DNA of 64,000 nt from Sulfurospirillum tamanense (GCF_016937535.1 NZ_JAFHKK010000005.1:39936-103935), one strand, 5' to 3'; numbered from the stretch's first letter, positions 37,143 through 46,309 are shown. Made by a program: numbers and translations. Notes: generated by a model from the letters alone, not told the origin.

Positions 37143-37407
37143 CGAGTTTTTTCGCGATATATTCACGCGATACTTTGACGATAATCTCGTCATTAAGTTT
37201 GACTTTGATAAAATCCTCCTCGGGCTTGTACACTTCGCAGATAATGCCTCCGTTGGTGATAACCTTGTCGCCTTTTTCCAGTGAGCTTACCATTGCTTTG
37301 TGTTCTTTTGCCTGCTTTTGCTGCGGCCTAATCACAAGAAAGTAAAAAATTGCAAAGAGCACCACGAGGGGAAGAAGTGAAGCAAAAATATTTCCATCGC
37401 CTGACAT
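37135..37407 (-). CDS. yajC: Preprotein translocase subunit YajC
   Basis: A 90-residue single-pass membrane protein (LPLVVLFAIFYFLVIRPQQK) with a small cytoplasmic domain containing GDKVITNGGIICEV. First gene of yajC-secD-secF. AAAGGA lies before the ATG. The first 31 bases overlap the proposed start of divergent lnt. Confidence 0.95.
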   Translation of the reverse strand: MSGDGNIFASLLPLVVLFAIFYFLVIRPQQKQAKEHKAMVSSLEKGDKVITNGGIICEVYKPEEDFIKVKLNDEIIVKVSREYIAKKLDA

Positions 37408-38708
37408 ACGAATCCTTTAGGTATAAAATTTTAAGGGAGTATTTTAACACTTCTATTATAATAAACGCCTTTTTCTGCGCGCTTCTTCTTTCAGCTTTCC
37501 TCTATCTTGAGCACTTTGACTTTACTTTTTGGGCTTTACATGTAAGCCTCGCCTTACTAGGTCTTGCACTGCTATTTTCGCAAGACTCAAGAGGTTTGTT
37601 TTGGACGGGGTTTTTTCTGGGAATAGCTTGGTTTTACTGGATTGCACTCAGCTTTACATACTACGGGTTTGGCTATTTGATACCCCTTGGCGTGCTAGGG
37701 ATTGGGCTGTGTTATGGTTTTTTATTTTGGATATGTGGCAAATTTCATGAAAGCCCCTGGGTAAAAGCTTCCCTTTTTTTTGGCTTGGGTTTTATTGCCC
37801 CTTTTGGGTTTAATTGGCTTGACTGGCGTTTGCTTTTTATCAATACCCCCTTTAATCTCAGCTATTTTGCCTTAGGGCTTATTATGGCTGGTGTTGTGTG
37901 GTTTCTTACATGTAAAGGAAAAAAACGCGTTTTTAGCCTTTTGTTTTTTCTTTTTGCCCTTGAAGGAACAAGGCCTGCGCCCTTTGTGCTTCCTTTTGAG
38001 ATTGTGCTGGCAAATAGCACCATCCCCCAGTCTCAAAAGTGGGATAAAAACTACCAAGAAGCACAAATAAACGCAGTTTTCGAAGACATTCACCGTGCCA
38101 TCCAGACCAACGCGCGTGCTATTGTTTTTCCTGAGAGTGCTTTGCCCCTTTACCTCAACCTCCATCCTGAACGCATCAAAGAACTTCAAACTCTCTCGTT
38201 TTCAATTGGTATTTTTATAGGGGCGTTAAGTGCGGAAAAAGAAGGAGTCTATAACTCCACTTATTTTTTCGACCAAGGTGTTTTACGGGTTGCCCACAAG
38301 GTAATTTTGGTTCCTTTTGGTGAATCCATCCCGTTTCCCAGGATGATAAAAGAGGCAATCAATCACTTTTTTTACGGGGGGGCGAGTGACTTTTTGGTTG
38401 CCAAAAGACCCAGTGATTTTTTAGTAGAAGGGGTGGCGTTGCGTAATGCTATCTGCTTTGAAGCCACCAAGCCCCAACTGTTTGCGGGTAATCCGCGCTT
38501 CATGGTTGCTTCAAGCAACAACGCATGGTTTACGCCCTCTATTCAACCCACCTTACAGCGTTTGCTCTTAAAGCTTTACGCTTCAGTGCACAACACCACC
38601 ATTTATCACAGTGCCAATGGCTCGCCCAGTGAGGTTGTCTACCCCAAACCAAGCGGGCCATTGGCTGCGATAGAAACCTTACTTCAAGAGCGCCTTAAAG
38701 CTTTCTAG
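37377..38708 (+). CDS. lnt: Apolipoprotein N-acyltransferase
   Basis: Adds the third acyl chain to lipoproteins; a nitrilase-domain membrane enzyme of about 443 residues. Six or so N-terminal helices are followed by the nitrilase domain with Glu (FPESALPLYL), Lys (AHKVILVPFGE) and Cys (RNAICFEATK), a complete triad. The start is uncertain. Within the first helix region no ATG, GTG or TTG is in frame; GTG at 37377 has AGGGGAAGAA before it, and ATG at 37350 is further out. Both lie in antisense to yajC. Its 3' end overlaps convergent metK by 30 bp. Confidence 0.9.
   Translation: MKQKYFHRLTYESFRYKILREYFNTSIIINAFFCALLLSAFLYLEHFDFTFWALHVSLALLGLALLFSQDSRGLFWTGFFLGIAWFYWIALSFTYYGFGYLIPLGVLGIGLCYGFLFWICGKFHESPWVKASLFFGLGFIAPFGFNWLDWRLLFINTPFNLSYFALGLIMAGVVWFLTCKGKKRVFSLLFFLFALEGTRPAPFVLPFEIVLANSTIPQSQKWDKNYQEAQINAVFEDIHRAIQTNARAIVFPESALPLYLNLHPERIKELQTLSFSIGIFIGALSAEKEGVYNSTYFFDQGVLRVAHKVILVPFGESIPFPRMIKEAINHFFYGGASDFLVAKRPSDFLVEGVALRNAICFEATKPQLFAGNPRFMVASSNNAWFTPSIQPTLQRLLLKLYASVHNTTIYHSANGSPSEVVYPKPSGPLAAIETLLQERLKAF
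37455..37462. promoter_or_regulatory. Symmetric -10 element ATTATAAT between yajC and lnt
   Basis: ATTATAAT reads TATAAT on both strands: plus 37457-37462 and minus 37460-37455. The minus-strand box lies 48 bp upstream of the yajC ATG and likely drives yajC-secDF. The plus-strand box lies inside the assigned lnt frame. Confidence 0.45.
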
Positions 38709-39887
38709 TGCGTCGAGGTTTTCCCACGGGTAATCACTCTGCCCAACTTGGCCACGCGCGGCGACATCTGCGTACAAAAAAGTCTCTTTACTGGGTTTAT
38801 CGAGGTTGAATTTTTGTGTAATCCAACGTGGTGTAAGGCTGTACTCTTTTGCTACAAACAAGGAGAGCGCATCATCATCAATTCCCTTAGCGCATGTGCC
38901 CATGGAATCTACAGAAATCGACACAGGTTTAGCCACCCCAATAGCATAACTTAGCTGCACAATGCACTTTTTGGCCAACCCTGCTGCAACAATATTTTTA
39001 GCAATCCAACGGGCCGCGTAGAGGCCGCTTCTGTCTACTTTTGTGTAGTCTTTACTCGATTGCGCACCACCACCAATGGGCGAATACCCGCCAAAGCTAT
39101 CGACAATCAATTTGCGCCCCGTCAGTCCCGAATCGTGCAAAGGGCTGTGGTTAACATAACGCCCTGTGGGATTGATATGGATAATGGTGTCGTTGGGGTC
39201 GTACAAGTGTGGCGGAAGCCCTGTATCATCAATGAGCCCCTTGATGAGTGCGCGCACCTCTTTAATATCCATCCCCTCAACCGAAGGGGCAGAGACGACA
39301 ATCGTGTGGATTTTTTGCGGCAAACACTCTTCAAAATTTTGTTTTGTGCCATAATCCATCGTTACTTGGGTTTTAATATCCACCCCGAGTTTGTGGTTGT
39401 GGGCTAGAGCATAATGGTAGACCTTGTCGCACAACATGCGCGCGTAAGTAATGGCCGAGGGCATAAAATCAGCGGTTTCACACGTAGCAAACCCAAACAT
39501 AATCCCTTGATCCCCTGCGCCAATTTCGCCGTCTTTTTGGTCTACACCTTGGTTAATGTCAGGAGATTGTTGGTTTAATAACACTTGAACGTTAACATCG
39601 TCAGGATGCAAGCACTGTTCTTTCGTGAAAGCGGATTTGCCATCATAGCCAATCTTGACTAGCGCCTCTTTGACAATTTGTTCATAATCAGGATGTGATG
39701 TGGTGTTAACTTCGCCACCTACAACCACGTGTTTGCCAGCAACAAATACTTCTGAAGCAACACGAGCATTGGGGTTGGCAATCAACAGCGCATCTACGAT
39801 GCTATCAGAAATGATATCTGCACACTTATCAGGGTGCCCAGGGCTAACTACTTCTGAGGTAAAAAGGTAATGGGAGCGTGTTTCCAT
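38679..39887 (-). CDS. metK: S-adenosylmethionine synthetase
   Basis: Makes SAM from methionine and ATP, 402 residues. N-terminal SEVVSPGHPDKCADIISD, GAGDQGIMFGFA and GGGAQSSKDYTKVDRSG are the family signatures. I start at ATG 39887, METRSHYLFTSEV; the frame stays open upstream to 39959 through a repetitive leader without a better ribosome-binding site. Length is close to the C. jejuni enzyme. Confidence 0.95.
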   Translation of the reverse strand: METRSHYLFTSEVVSPGHPDKCADIISDSIVDALLIANPNARVASEVFVAGKHVVVGGEVNTTSHPDYEQIVKEALVKIGYDGKSAFTKEQCLHPDDVNVQVLLNQQSPDINQGVDQKDGEIGAGDQGIMFGFATCETADFMPSAITYARMLCDKVYHYALAHNHKLGVDIKTQVTMDYGTKQNFEECLPQKIHTIVVSAPSVEGMDIKEVRALIKGLIDDTGLPPHLYDPNDTIIHINPTGRYVNHSPLHDSGLTGRKLIVDSFGGYSPIGGGAQSSKDYTKVDRSGLYAARWIAKNIVAAGLAKKCIVQLSYAIGVAKPVSISVDSMGTCAKGIDDDALSLFVAKEYSLTPRWITQKFNLDKPSKETFLYADVAARGQVGQSDYPWENLDALESFKALLK

Positions 39888-39892
39888 ATTTT

Positions 39893-39959
39893 GTTTTCCA
39901 TTTCTTTGTTTTCCAGAAAAACGAAGTTTTTCATTGTTTTCCATCCTTTTGTTTTCCAT
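39893..39959 (-). repeat. Repeated TGGAAAACAA units and hairpin in the metK leader
   Basis: The minus-strand leader holds four copies of TGGAAAACAA(A) within about 70 bases and a perfect hairpin GAAAAAC-TTC-GTTTTTC between them. The stretch remains in frame with metK, so it could be a low-complexity N-terminal extension, a slippage-prone repeat or a regulatory leader. Confidence 0.6.
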
Positions 39960-40125
39960 TTTTGAACACTTTTCGCATAAGAAATCAAAAAGCTACAAAG
40001 TAGAGGTTAAAAGTTCAGAATTTAAGGCCAAATGACCCACCGTTGTTTCACCTGTCCCTTTTAGTGGACGAAGCAGAGATTTTAACTCCTTTTTACTTAG
40101 GGTTTTCTAACAAATTTGCCTTACT
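39960..40125 (-). other. Intergenic region upstream of metK, no clear gene
   Basis: About 166 bases between the AEC transporter stop and the metK leader. On the minus strand a 36-codon frame reads KKELKSLLRPLKGTGETT and continues protein-like to a TAG but has no ATG, GTG or TTG at a suitable place. It may be a gene remnant or a structured leader (GTCC/GGAC and GGCC/GGCC pairings possible). I do not recognise a known SAM riboswitch. Confidence 0.35.
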
Positions 40126-41034
40126 CTACCAAAGGTGCAAAAAGTAATTCCATAAAGGAATACTCACAAAACTTGCCACGATGCCAAGGCCCAATGCATT
40201 AATCGCCAAATGGCGGTTCAGTCCTCCTTCGATGGCAAACACTGTCGCCATCGTCATGGTGGGCATCGCCACCTCCAAAAGGGTCACTTTAACCCAAGTT
40301 TGGCTCATGTCGACAAAAGGATACACCACCCCAAAAACAAGCAAGGGAATAACCGCGAGCTTTAACCCAAGCACCATCGCACTGTGGTGAAAGTTTTGAA
40401 ACATGGTTCTAAACTCCAGCTTCATGCCCACCACAATAGTCACCAAAGGAATTAAAGTCAATTCCAGTTTTTCAAGCACACTAAGAAGGGGAGCTGGAAT
40501 CGCCATGTCGCGCACGATAATCGCTACCATAATCGCCAGTAACGGCGGGGAAAAGACAATTTTTTTAGCCAACGCTTTGGGGCGTTCCCCATGCCCCCCG
40601 CCCCATGAAATCAGCACCACTCCTACGGTCAAAAGCCCAATAAATGTCACCAATTGGTCGTACATCAAGCCGTAAATCACCTCCTCGGAAGAGTACAGTG
40701 CCTCAATATACGAAAGACCCACAAAAGAGGTGTTGCCAAATGAACAAACCAACATCAACGTTGCAAGGTCTTTGCGCCCCAGCCCCATGAGTTTTCCTGC
40801 CACAAAACTCACCACCAAAGAAAGCCCCAACGCCCCATAGGCAATCCACAGCATTCCTGAAATGGATGCGTCAAATTCCAGTTTATTAATCTGCACGATA
40901 GCGATGGCAGGGAGTGAAAAGAACATGACAAACTCAACCAGCTCTTTGGAAATATCCCGCTTTACGCGCTTAAACCCATATCCCAACGCCACAAACAACA
41001 TAATAGGTGCTATCTGCCACATTACTGCCACCAT
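40126..41034 (-). CDS. AEC (auxin efflux carrier) family transporter
   Basis: A 302-residue membrane protein with about ten helices (IAPIMLFVALGYGFKR at the N-terminus, FSLPAIAIVQINKLEF, AMPTMTMATVFAIEGG near the end) of the AEC/MleP permease family, which exports organic acids or related anions. Substrate unknown. ATG at 41034 lies two bases after the aat stop with AGGGG upstream inside the aat end. Confidence 0.87.
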   Translation of the reverse strand: MVAVMWQIAPIMLFVALGYGFKRVKRDISKELVEFVMFFSLPAIAIVQINKLEFDASISGMLWIAYGALGLSLVVSFVAGKLMGLGRKDLATLMLVCSFGNTSFVGLSYIEALYSSEEVIYGLMYDQLVTFIGLLTVGVVLISWGGGHGERPKALAKKIVFSPPLLAIMVAIIVRDMAIPAPLLSVLEKLELTLIPLVTIVVGMKLEFRTMFQNFHHSAMVLGLKLAVIPLLVFGVVYPFVDMSQTWVKVTLLEVAMPTMTMATVFAIEGGLNRHLAINALGLGIVASFVSIPLWNYFLHLW

Positions 41035-41036
41035 TT

Positions 41037-41690
41037 TTACACCCCTACTCCACACGGATTATTTTTTTCACGCGCCACATAGTCTAGATACTTATCTCGC
41101 GGCATCAACTGCGCGCCAAGGCTCATCAAATGGGGGTTTGGCACTTGCGCATCCACAAACACTAGCCCCCGATTAAAGACATTAAATAAAGCCCATAACG
41201 CCACTTTAGACGCATTGGGACGCAAAGAAACCATGGATTCAGCACAAAAAATCCCCCCCACACACACCCCATACACCCCGCCAACCAATTCACCCTTTTC
41301 ACGCACTGCTACACAGTGGGCCATCCCCTTTACATGTAAGGCTTCGTAGGCCTCTTGCATCGCAGGGGTAATCCACGTAGAAGGCCGCGAAGCACACAGG
41401 GCAACCACCGCGCCAAAGGCTTCATCAAAATGTACCGTATAGCGTCTGGTAAAGCGTCGCATGCTTTTAGGGAAGTAGAAGGTTTCAGGAAAAATCACAC
41501 AACGAGGATCTGGCGACCACCACAACACAGGATTTCCTTCGTTAAACCACGGAAAAATCCCCGAGCGATAGGCCGTGCGTAAGCGTGAGACACTCAACTC
41601 TCCACCCCACGCCAACAACCCTTCTTTAGGTCCGGAAGATGGATCGGGAAAAGCCTCCCCTTCTTTCAAAAAGGGGAGAGAATTAAGCAC
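41037..41690 (-). CDS. aat: Leucyl/phenylalanyl-tRNA--protein transferase
   Basis: Adds Leu or Phe to proteins with N-terminal Lys or Arg, creating N-degrons for ClpS-ClpAP; about 217 residues. LLAWGGELSVSRL, YRSGIFPWF, LWWSPDPRCV and GGVYGVCVGGIFCAESM are family motifs. I use GTG at 41690, overlapping the clpA stop, because it gives a normal N-terminus; longer frames lie inside clpA. Its clustering with clpA and clpS joins adaptor, unfoldase and N-degron writer in one operon. Confidence 0.92.
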   Translation of the reverse strand: MLNSLPFLKEGEAFPDPSSGPKEGLLAWGGELSVSRLRTAYRSGIFPWFNEGNPVLWWSPDPRCVIFPETFYFPKSMRRFTRRYTVHFDEAFGAVVALCASRPSTWITPAMQEAYEALHVKGMAHCVAVREKGELVGGVYGVCVGGIFCAESMVSLRPNASKVALWALFNVFNRGLVFVDAQVPNPHLMSLGAQLMPRDKYLDYVAREKNNPCGVGV

Positions 41691-43857
41691 GGGTATAGCG
41701 AAATTGCAAGGTATTTTTAGAAAAATCCAACTGTACCACGCCCCCGTCTTTGAGCGCGCCAAAAAGGATTTCATCGGTCAAAGGCGCTTTGACTTCTTCT
41801 TGGATAACCCGTCGCATCACGCGCGCGCCTAGCTCTTGGCTGTAGCCTTTTTGGGCCAAATAGGCTTTGGCTTTTTCCGAAGCGGTGATGATGATTTTTT
41901 TGGCGACGAGTTGCCCTTCAAGCTCTTTGAGCATTTTTTCTACCACGCGCAACATGTGGCTAGGTTGCAAAGCTTCAAAATGGACAATTGCGTCGAGTCG
42001 GTTACGAAACTCGGGAGCAAAAAACGCCTTAATCGCGCCATCGGCCTTAAAAGAAGCGGTTTTGGTAAAGCCCATTTGCGCCCCTTCTTTGGTGCCAAGG
42101 TTGGATGTCATAATGACAATCACATTGCGAAAGTCGGTCTTTGCGCCGTTGTTGTCCGTCAAGACGGCGGAGTCAAACACTTGAAGCAAAATGTTCAGCA
42201 AATCAGGATGGGCTTTTTCGATTTCATCGAGCAACAACACGGTATAGGGATGCTTACGGATGGCTTCGGTGAGCTGTCCGCCCTCTTCAAACCCCACGTA
42301 CCCAGGAGGCGCGCCAATCAAGCGGCTCACGGTGTGTTTTTCCATGTATTCGCTCATGTCATACCGCTCAAAATGCACGCCAAGCGCACGGCTAAGTTGC
42401 TTCGCCACTTCTGTTTTTCCCACGCCCGTGGGTCCTGCAAATAAAAACGCACCAATAGGTGCTTCAGGATTGCCAAGCCCTGCACGAGAACGTTTAATAG
42501 CACTGGTAAGCACGTCAATGGCCGCGTCTTGTCCAAACACTGTTGCCCTTAATGTTTCACCCAAAGTTTGAAGCACGGTGGTGTCGTTAAGGTTTACATG
42601 TAAGGAGGGAATATTGGCGATTTTCGCCAAAGTTGTTTCCACATCGCTCAAGCGTACTTGCGTGCGTTTTCGAGGACTCAAATGAAAGGAAGCCCCCACT
42701 TCGTCCATCAAATCAATCGCCGCGTCAGGTAAAAAACGGTCGTTAATATGGCGCTTGGCAAGTTCCACGGTCGCTTTGAGAACTTTGGGCGGAAAATGGA
42801 CCCCATGGTGGGCTTCATAACGTTCACTCAGTCCCAACAAAATCTTGTACGAATCTTCCATGGAAGGCTCTGGCACGTCGATTTTGGCAAACCTACGGCT
42901 AAGGGCTTTGTCTTTGTCGAAAAAATTGCGGTATTCACCATAGGTCGTAGCCCCAATGCAGCGCAGTTTTCCCGAAGCTAGGGCGGGTTTAAGCAAGTTG
43001 GATAAATCCATCGCCCCGCCACTGGTGGCTCCAGCTCCCACGATGGTGTGAATTTCATCGATAAATAAAATAGCTCCTGAGATTTTAGAGAGCTCTTTAA
43101 GGACTTCTTTGAGGCGTTTTTCAAAATCTCCACGGTATTTTGCCCCCGATAAAAGCGCACCCACGTCCAACGCAAACACGCGCGCGTGTTCTAAGATGGC
43201 GGGCACTTTTTGCGCCGCAATCGCCAAGGCCAACCCTTCCACGATGGCGGTTTTTCCAACCCCTGGTTCGCCCACTAGTAGCGGGTTGTTTTTCTTGCGG
43301 CGACACAGCACTTGCTGCATGCGCGTCACTTCCTCTTCGCGCCCAATGAGCGGGTCAATGCCCCCCTCCTTCGCAAGTTCTACCAAATCAACCGTGTACA
43401 ATTCCAAGGCTTTAGCCTCACCTCGCTCCTCGCTACGCGCAGTGATGGCTTCTAGCACCATGAGCTTCGTTACCCCTTGTTGCGCCAACAAATAGACGCT
43501 GTAGGCTTGCTCTTCCTCAAAAAGTGCCACAAGCATGTCTTCGACACTGGCTTCGTTTTTTTGCGCGCCTTTCACATGAGAGAGCATTCGCTCGATAGTT
43601 CGGCTCAGCGCCACGGTCTCAAAAGGTTCGTGAGGCACATCGTGCGGCAAGGTGCTAAAATGGGATTCAAGGTGGTGCAAGGCTTTTTGACGCAACACGT
43701 CCACATTGGCATTGCACGCCTCCAAAAGCGCCACCGTAGCGTCTACATGTAAAAGAGCATAGAAGATATGCTCTAGGGAAATGTACTCATGGCGACGGTC
43801 TTTGGCAAATTCAAGCGCACTACCTAGGGCTGAATTTAAAGCGGGATTTAACATCAT
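41683..43857 (-). CDS. clpA: ATP-dependent Clp protease unfoldase ClpA
   Basis: AAA+ unfoldase for ClpP, 724 residues. N-domain (LEFAKDRRHEYISLEHI), two Walker A motifs GEPGVGKTA and GPTGVGKTE, and DEIHTIVGAG. No long middle coiled coil, so ClpA rather than ClpB. The ClpP-binding loop appears as LGTKEGAQMGF-adjacent sequence in D2. ATG 43857 with GGAGG nine bases upstream in the clpS end. Confidence 0.96.
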   Translation of the reverse strand: MMLNPALNSALGSALEFAKDRRHEYISLEHIFYALLHVDATVALLEACNANVDVLRQKALHHLESHFSTLPHDVPHEPFETVALSRTIERMLSHVKGAQKNEASVEDMLVALFEEEQAYSVYLLAQQGVTKLMVLEAITARSEERGEAKALELYTVDLVELAKEGGIDPLIGREEEVTRMQQVLCRRKKNNPLLVGEPGVGKTAIVEGLALAIAAQKVPAILEHARVFALDVGALLSGAKYRGDFEKRLKEVLKELSKISGAILFIDEIHTIVGAGATSGGAMDLSNLLKPALASGKLRCIGATTYGEYRNFFDKDKALSRRFAKIDVPEPSMEDSYKILLGLSERYEAHHGVHFPPKVLKATVELAKRHINDRFLPDAAIDLMDEVGASFHLSPRKRTQVRLSDVETTLAKIANIPSLHVNLNDTTVLQTLGETLRATVFGQDAAIDVLTSAIKRSRAGLGNPEAPIGAFLFAGPTGVGKTEVAKQLSRALGVHFERYDMSEYMEKHTVSRLIGAPPGYVGFEEGGQLTEAIRKHPYTVLLLDEIEKAHPDLLNILLQVFDSAVLTDNNGAKTDFRNVIVIMTSNLGTKEGAQMGFTKTASFKADGAIKAFFAPEFRNRLDAIVHFEALQPSHMLRVVEKMLKELEGQLVAKKIIITASEKAKAYLAQKGYSQELGARVMRRVIQEEVKAPLTDEILFGALKDGGVVQLDFSKNTLQFRYTRA

Positions 43858-43858
43858 C

Positions 43859-44158
43859 TTATTCTTCCTCCATGACAGCACGCAAAGGAAACGCGTTGCT
43901 TTTGGCTAATCGATGCACTTGCACCACTTTTGTTTCGGCGATTTCTCGTGTATATACCCCGCACACACCACGCCCTTTTTCATGGATAGCAAGCATCACT
44001 TCAAGGGCTTTTTCGTGGCTGTGATGAAACAGCTCCACCAACACGCGCACCACAAAGTCCATGCTCGTAAAATCATCATTTAAAAGTAACACCTTATAGA
44101 GTCGTGGTGGTGTTACTTCTACCCAAAGGTCCGTGTCGAGCTCTTCTTTAAAAGCCAT
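43859..44158 (-). CDS. clpS: ClpA adaptor protein ClpS
   Basis: A 99-residue N-recognin adaptor: LYKVLLLNDDFTSMDFVV, HEKGRGVCGVYTREIAETK. It presents N-degron substrates to ClpA. Starts on the stop of the TlpA-like gene (TAATG overlap) and ends directly before clpA. Confidence 0.96.
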   Translation of the reverse strand: MAFKEELDTDLWVEVTPPRLYKVLLLNDDFTSMDFVVRVLVELFHHSHEKALEVMLAIHEKGRGVCGVYTREIAETKVVQVHRLAKSNAFPLRAVMEEE

Positions 44159-44763
44159 TAGCGTTCCAAAATCTTATTCAAATCTTCTTCAATCACCGCC
44201 GTGTCAATCTTCCCGATGTAATACAAATTCTCAGGTTTTTTCTCCCACACATCGGTGATGTGTTGGTATTCACCCCCTTTGAGCATTACCTTAAAAGGCA
44301 CTTGCAGTGCGGACCTATACTCAATGTCATCGGTGACACTTTGGGCAATGCGCGCGTTGTCTTTGCCATTGCTAATGAAATAATAGGCATTGTACTGCCC
44401 TGAAAAATTTTCCCGCACATAGTCATCACTCACCTCTTCAAGGTGTGTCAACGCAATGATGACAAACTCCCCATTACGGCGCAATTGCAAGTCGGTAAGG
44501 TGCGGGGCTTCTTCTTTGCACGGCTGGCAAAAGGTGCCAAAAATATCCACCATCACAACCTTCTCTTCTTCACCCTCTACCACAAAACCTTTTTCGGTGC
44601 GTACAAGGGTTTTTGCCCCACCGTGGACATTTTGGAGCACAATTTTTTCACCCGCTGTATAAGGCTTTAAACGCGGTGCGGGGCCATCTTCTGGCTTGTC
44701 TGTCATGCACCCACTTAAGCCTAGTGCAAGCAGGGTTCCTACGAGTATGGTCTTCCAATTCAT
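44158..44763 (-). CDS. TlpA-like thioredoxin-fold lipoprotein
   Basis: A 201-residue lipoprotein: signal peptide MNWKTILVGTLLALGLSG followed by the lipobox Cys, then a thioredoxin fold with CQPC active site (DIFGTFCQPCKEEAPHL). It likely acts as a periplasmic thiol-disulfide oxidoreductase anchored in the membrane. A TACAAT promoter and an intergenic TTACATGTAA precede it. C. jejuni, as I recall, has a similar gene in the same place before clpS. Confidence 0.85.
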   Translation of the reverse strand: MNWKTILVGTLLALGLSGCMTDKPEDGPAPRLKPYTAGEKIVLQNVHGGAKTLVRTEKGFVVEGEEEKVVMVDIFGTFCQPCKEEAPHLTDLQLRRNGEFVIIALTHLEEVSDDYVRENFSGQYNAYYFISNGKDNARIAQSVTDDIEYRSALQVPFKVMLKGGEYQHITDVWEKKPENLYYIGKIDTAVIEEDLNKILER

Positions 44764-44773
44764 TTTTGCATCC

Positions 44774-44798
44774 TTACATGTAACGTGGGCGTATTGTA
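44774..44798 (-). promoter_or_regulatory. Promoter region of the tlpA-clpS-clpA-aat operon with an intergenic TTACATGTAA
   Basis: Minus-strand TTTTGTACAAT (-10 box at 44793-44798) lies 30 bp upstream of the TlpA-like ATG. The exact palindrome TTACATGTAA at 44774-44783 falls where transcription would start and runs into the AAGGA ribosome-binding site. Confidence 0.5.
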
Positions 44799-44845
44799 CA
44801 AAATTTCAGTAAACGCACTTTAACATTTACAGATTGGGCTTTTAT

Positions 44846-45301
44846 TTAATACCGCTGCTTCATCGCCGTTTGGGCTTCGCGGTCAGCATCTTTGCGTTTT
44901 AGGGTTTCGCGCTTGTCGTGTAAGTTTTTGCCCTTGGCAAGAGCAATTTGCACTTTCACCAGATTTTTAGCACTCAAGTACAAACTCAGCGCCACAATCG
45001 TCAATCCATCTCGCGCCACTTTGCCAATGAGCTTGTCGATTTCTTTGCGGTGGAGGAGTAGTTTTCGGTCGCGCTTTTCATCGGGTCGGTAGTGAGGATT
45101 GGCTGTTTGCGGAAAAGAAATATGTGACCCCACCAACATCGCTTCGCCTTTAATGATGCGCACATACGAATCTTTCAAATTCACCTTGCCCATGCGAATG
45201 GACTTCACTTCGCTCCCTTGCAAGGAAATCCCCGCTTCAAAGGTTTCGAGTATTTCATAATCATGCCACGCTTTTTTATTGCGTGCAATCGTCTTACCCA
45301 T
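44846..45301 (-). CDS. smpB: SsrA-binding protein SmpB
   Basis: Trans-translation partner of tmRNA, 151 residues. [20 protein letters not shown] and the C-terminal basic tail [20 protein letters not shown] are diagnostic. ATG at 45301 overlaps ispE by 8 bp with AGGATA upstream. ClpA-dependent proteolysis of tagged proteins is encoded just downstream. Confidence 0.96.
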   Translation of the reverse strand: MGKTIARNKKAWHDYEILETFEAGISLQGSEVKSIRMGKVNLKDSYVRIIKGEAMLVGSHISFPQTANPHYRPDEKRDRKLLLHRKEIDKLIGKVARDGLTIVALSLYLSAKNLVKVQIALAKGKNLHDKRETLKRKDADREAQTAMKQRY

Positions 45302-46076
45302 GGTCTTGTATCCTAAATAAAGTACTCCCACTCCCACTCATCTTCCATGCACCTTGCACATAAGGCGCAAGGGCGGGGTAAAGGGCAAGGGCGGGTGCTA
45401 ACAAATCATTTAACGCGTGCGCTTCCCTCTCGCGCAACAGCGCTTCACTTTTACATGTAAGCAACTCATTTGCTTTATAGGGGTCAATAGTCTGTAAAAA
45501 ATCTTTGCGAAAGGCCTTATACACTTCTGGGGTCGCGCAAAAAACAGGTGGCGTGAACCACTCTAAAAATGGCACGTTTTCCTCAAAGGGTTCAATCACT
45601 TCCCCAATGCCACGCACGTTTGCACTCGCAACATCGTAGACAAAAAAGGGCACATCTGCCCCCACCTTGGCCCCCAAAGTTGCCAACGCTTCCACGCTTA
45701 ACCCCAAATTTAAAAGCCCATTGCACGCGCGCAAAAACGCCCCTGCATCCGAACTTCCACCCCCAAGCCCTGCCCCTTGCGGGATTACTTTCTTTACATG
45801 TAAAGCATGTTGGGCAAAAAAATCTTCCAGTTGTGTTTTAAAGCCCGCTGCTTCAAGCACACGGTAGGCTTTGGTTAAGGTATTTTCTTCAAATTTGCAC
45901 ACTGCGCCCATGCCCTCAAGTTCAAACCCCGCACGAGGCGTTGGCTTTAGCATAAAGGTGAGGGTGTCATGCAAAGCATCCACGCGCACAAAACGGGAAG
46001 CCAGTTCATGGTACGCCCCGCGCGTGCCTGTGATTTTTAAAAAAATATTGATTTTAGCCGGTGCAGCAAAGGTCAT
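45294..46076 (-). CDS. ispE: 4-diphosphocytidyl-2-C-methyl-D-erythritol kinase
   Basis: GHMP kinase of the MEP pathway, 260 residues. N-terminal [15 protein letters not shown] and the ATP loop [21 protein letters not shown] overlaps the csrA stop (ATGA). Two TTACATGTAA copies are read as ALHVKK and LLTCKS. Confidence 0.95.
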   Translation of the reverse strand: MTFAAPAKINIFLKITGTRGAYHELASRFVRVDALHDTLTFMLKPTPRAGFELEGMGAVCKFEENTLTKAYRVLEAAGFKTQLEDFFAQHALHVKKVIPQGAGLGGGSSDAGAFLRACNGLLNLGLSVEALATLGAKVGADVPFFVYDVASANVRGIGEVIEPFEENVPFLEWFTPPVFCATPEVYKAFRKDFLQTIDPYKANELLTCKSEALLREREAHALNDLLAPALALYPALAPYVQGAWKMSGSGSTLFRIQDHG

Positions 46077-46309
46077 TGTTTCACTTTTAACCGTTTAGAT
46101 AGGGCGCCAAGATCAGGTGCCTCTGCACTTTTACTGGCGACAATATTGCTGTCTTTGACCGCCTCTGCTAGTTCGCTACGCAAAATGAGTACCTCTTTGG
46201 GGGCTTCAATACCAAGCTTGACCACCCCTTTTGAAATGCCCATCACGCGCACCACAACCCCATCCCCAAGGCAAATCCCTTCGCCCTCTTTTCGTGAGAG
46301 TACTAGCAT
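46073..46309 (-). CDS. csrA: Carbon storage regulator CsrA
   Basis: RNA-binding translational regulator, 78 residues: MLVLSRKEGEGICLGDGVVV and PKEVLILRSEL cover the five-strand fold and RNA-binding ends. The C-terminal extension is typical of this phylum. In Campylobacter and Helicobacter it controls flagellin and is antagonised by FliW. Overlaps truB and ispE on both sides. Confidence 0.96.
   Translation of the reverse strand: MLVLSRKEGEGICLGDGVVVRVMGISKGVVKLGIEAPKEVLILRSELAEAVKDSNIVASKSAEAPDLGALSKRLKVKQ

Noticed and set aside
39960..40125. Known SAM riboswitch before metK
   Set aside because: No SAM-I core sequence or kink-turn-like stem is visible; pairing is only local.
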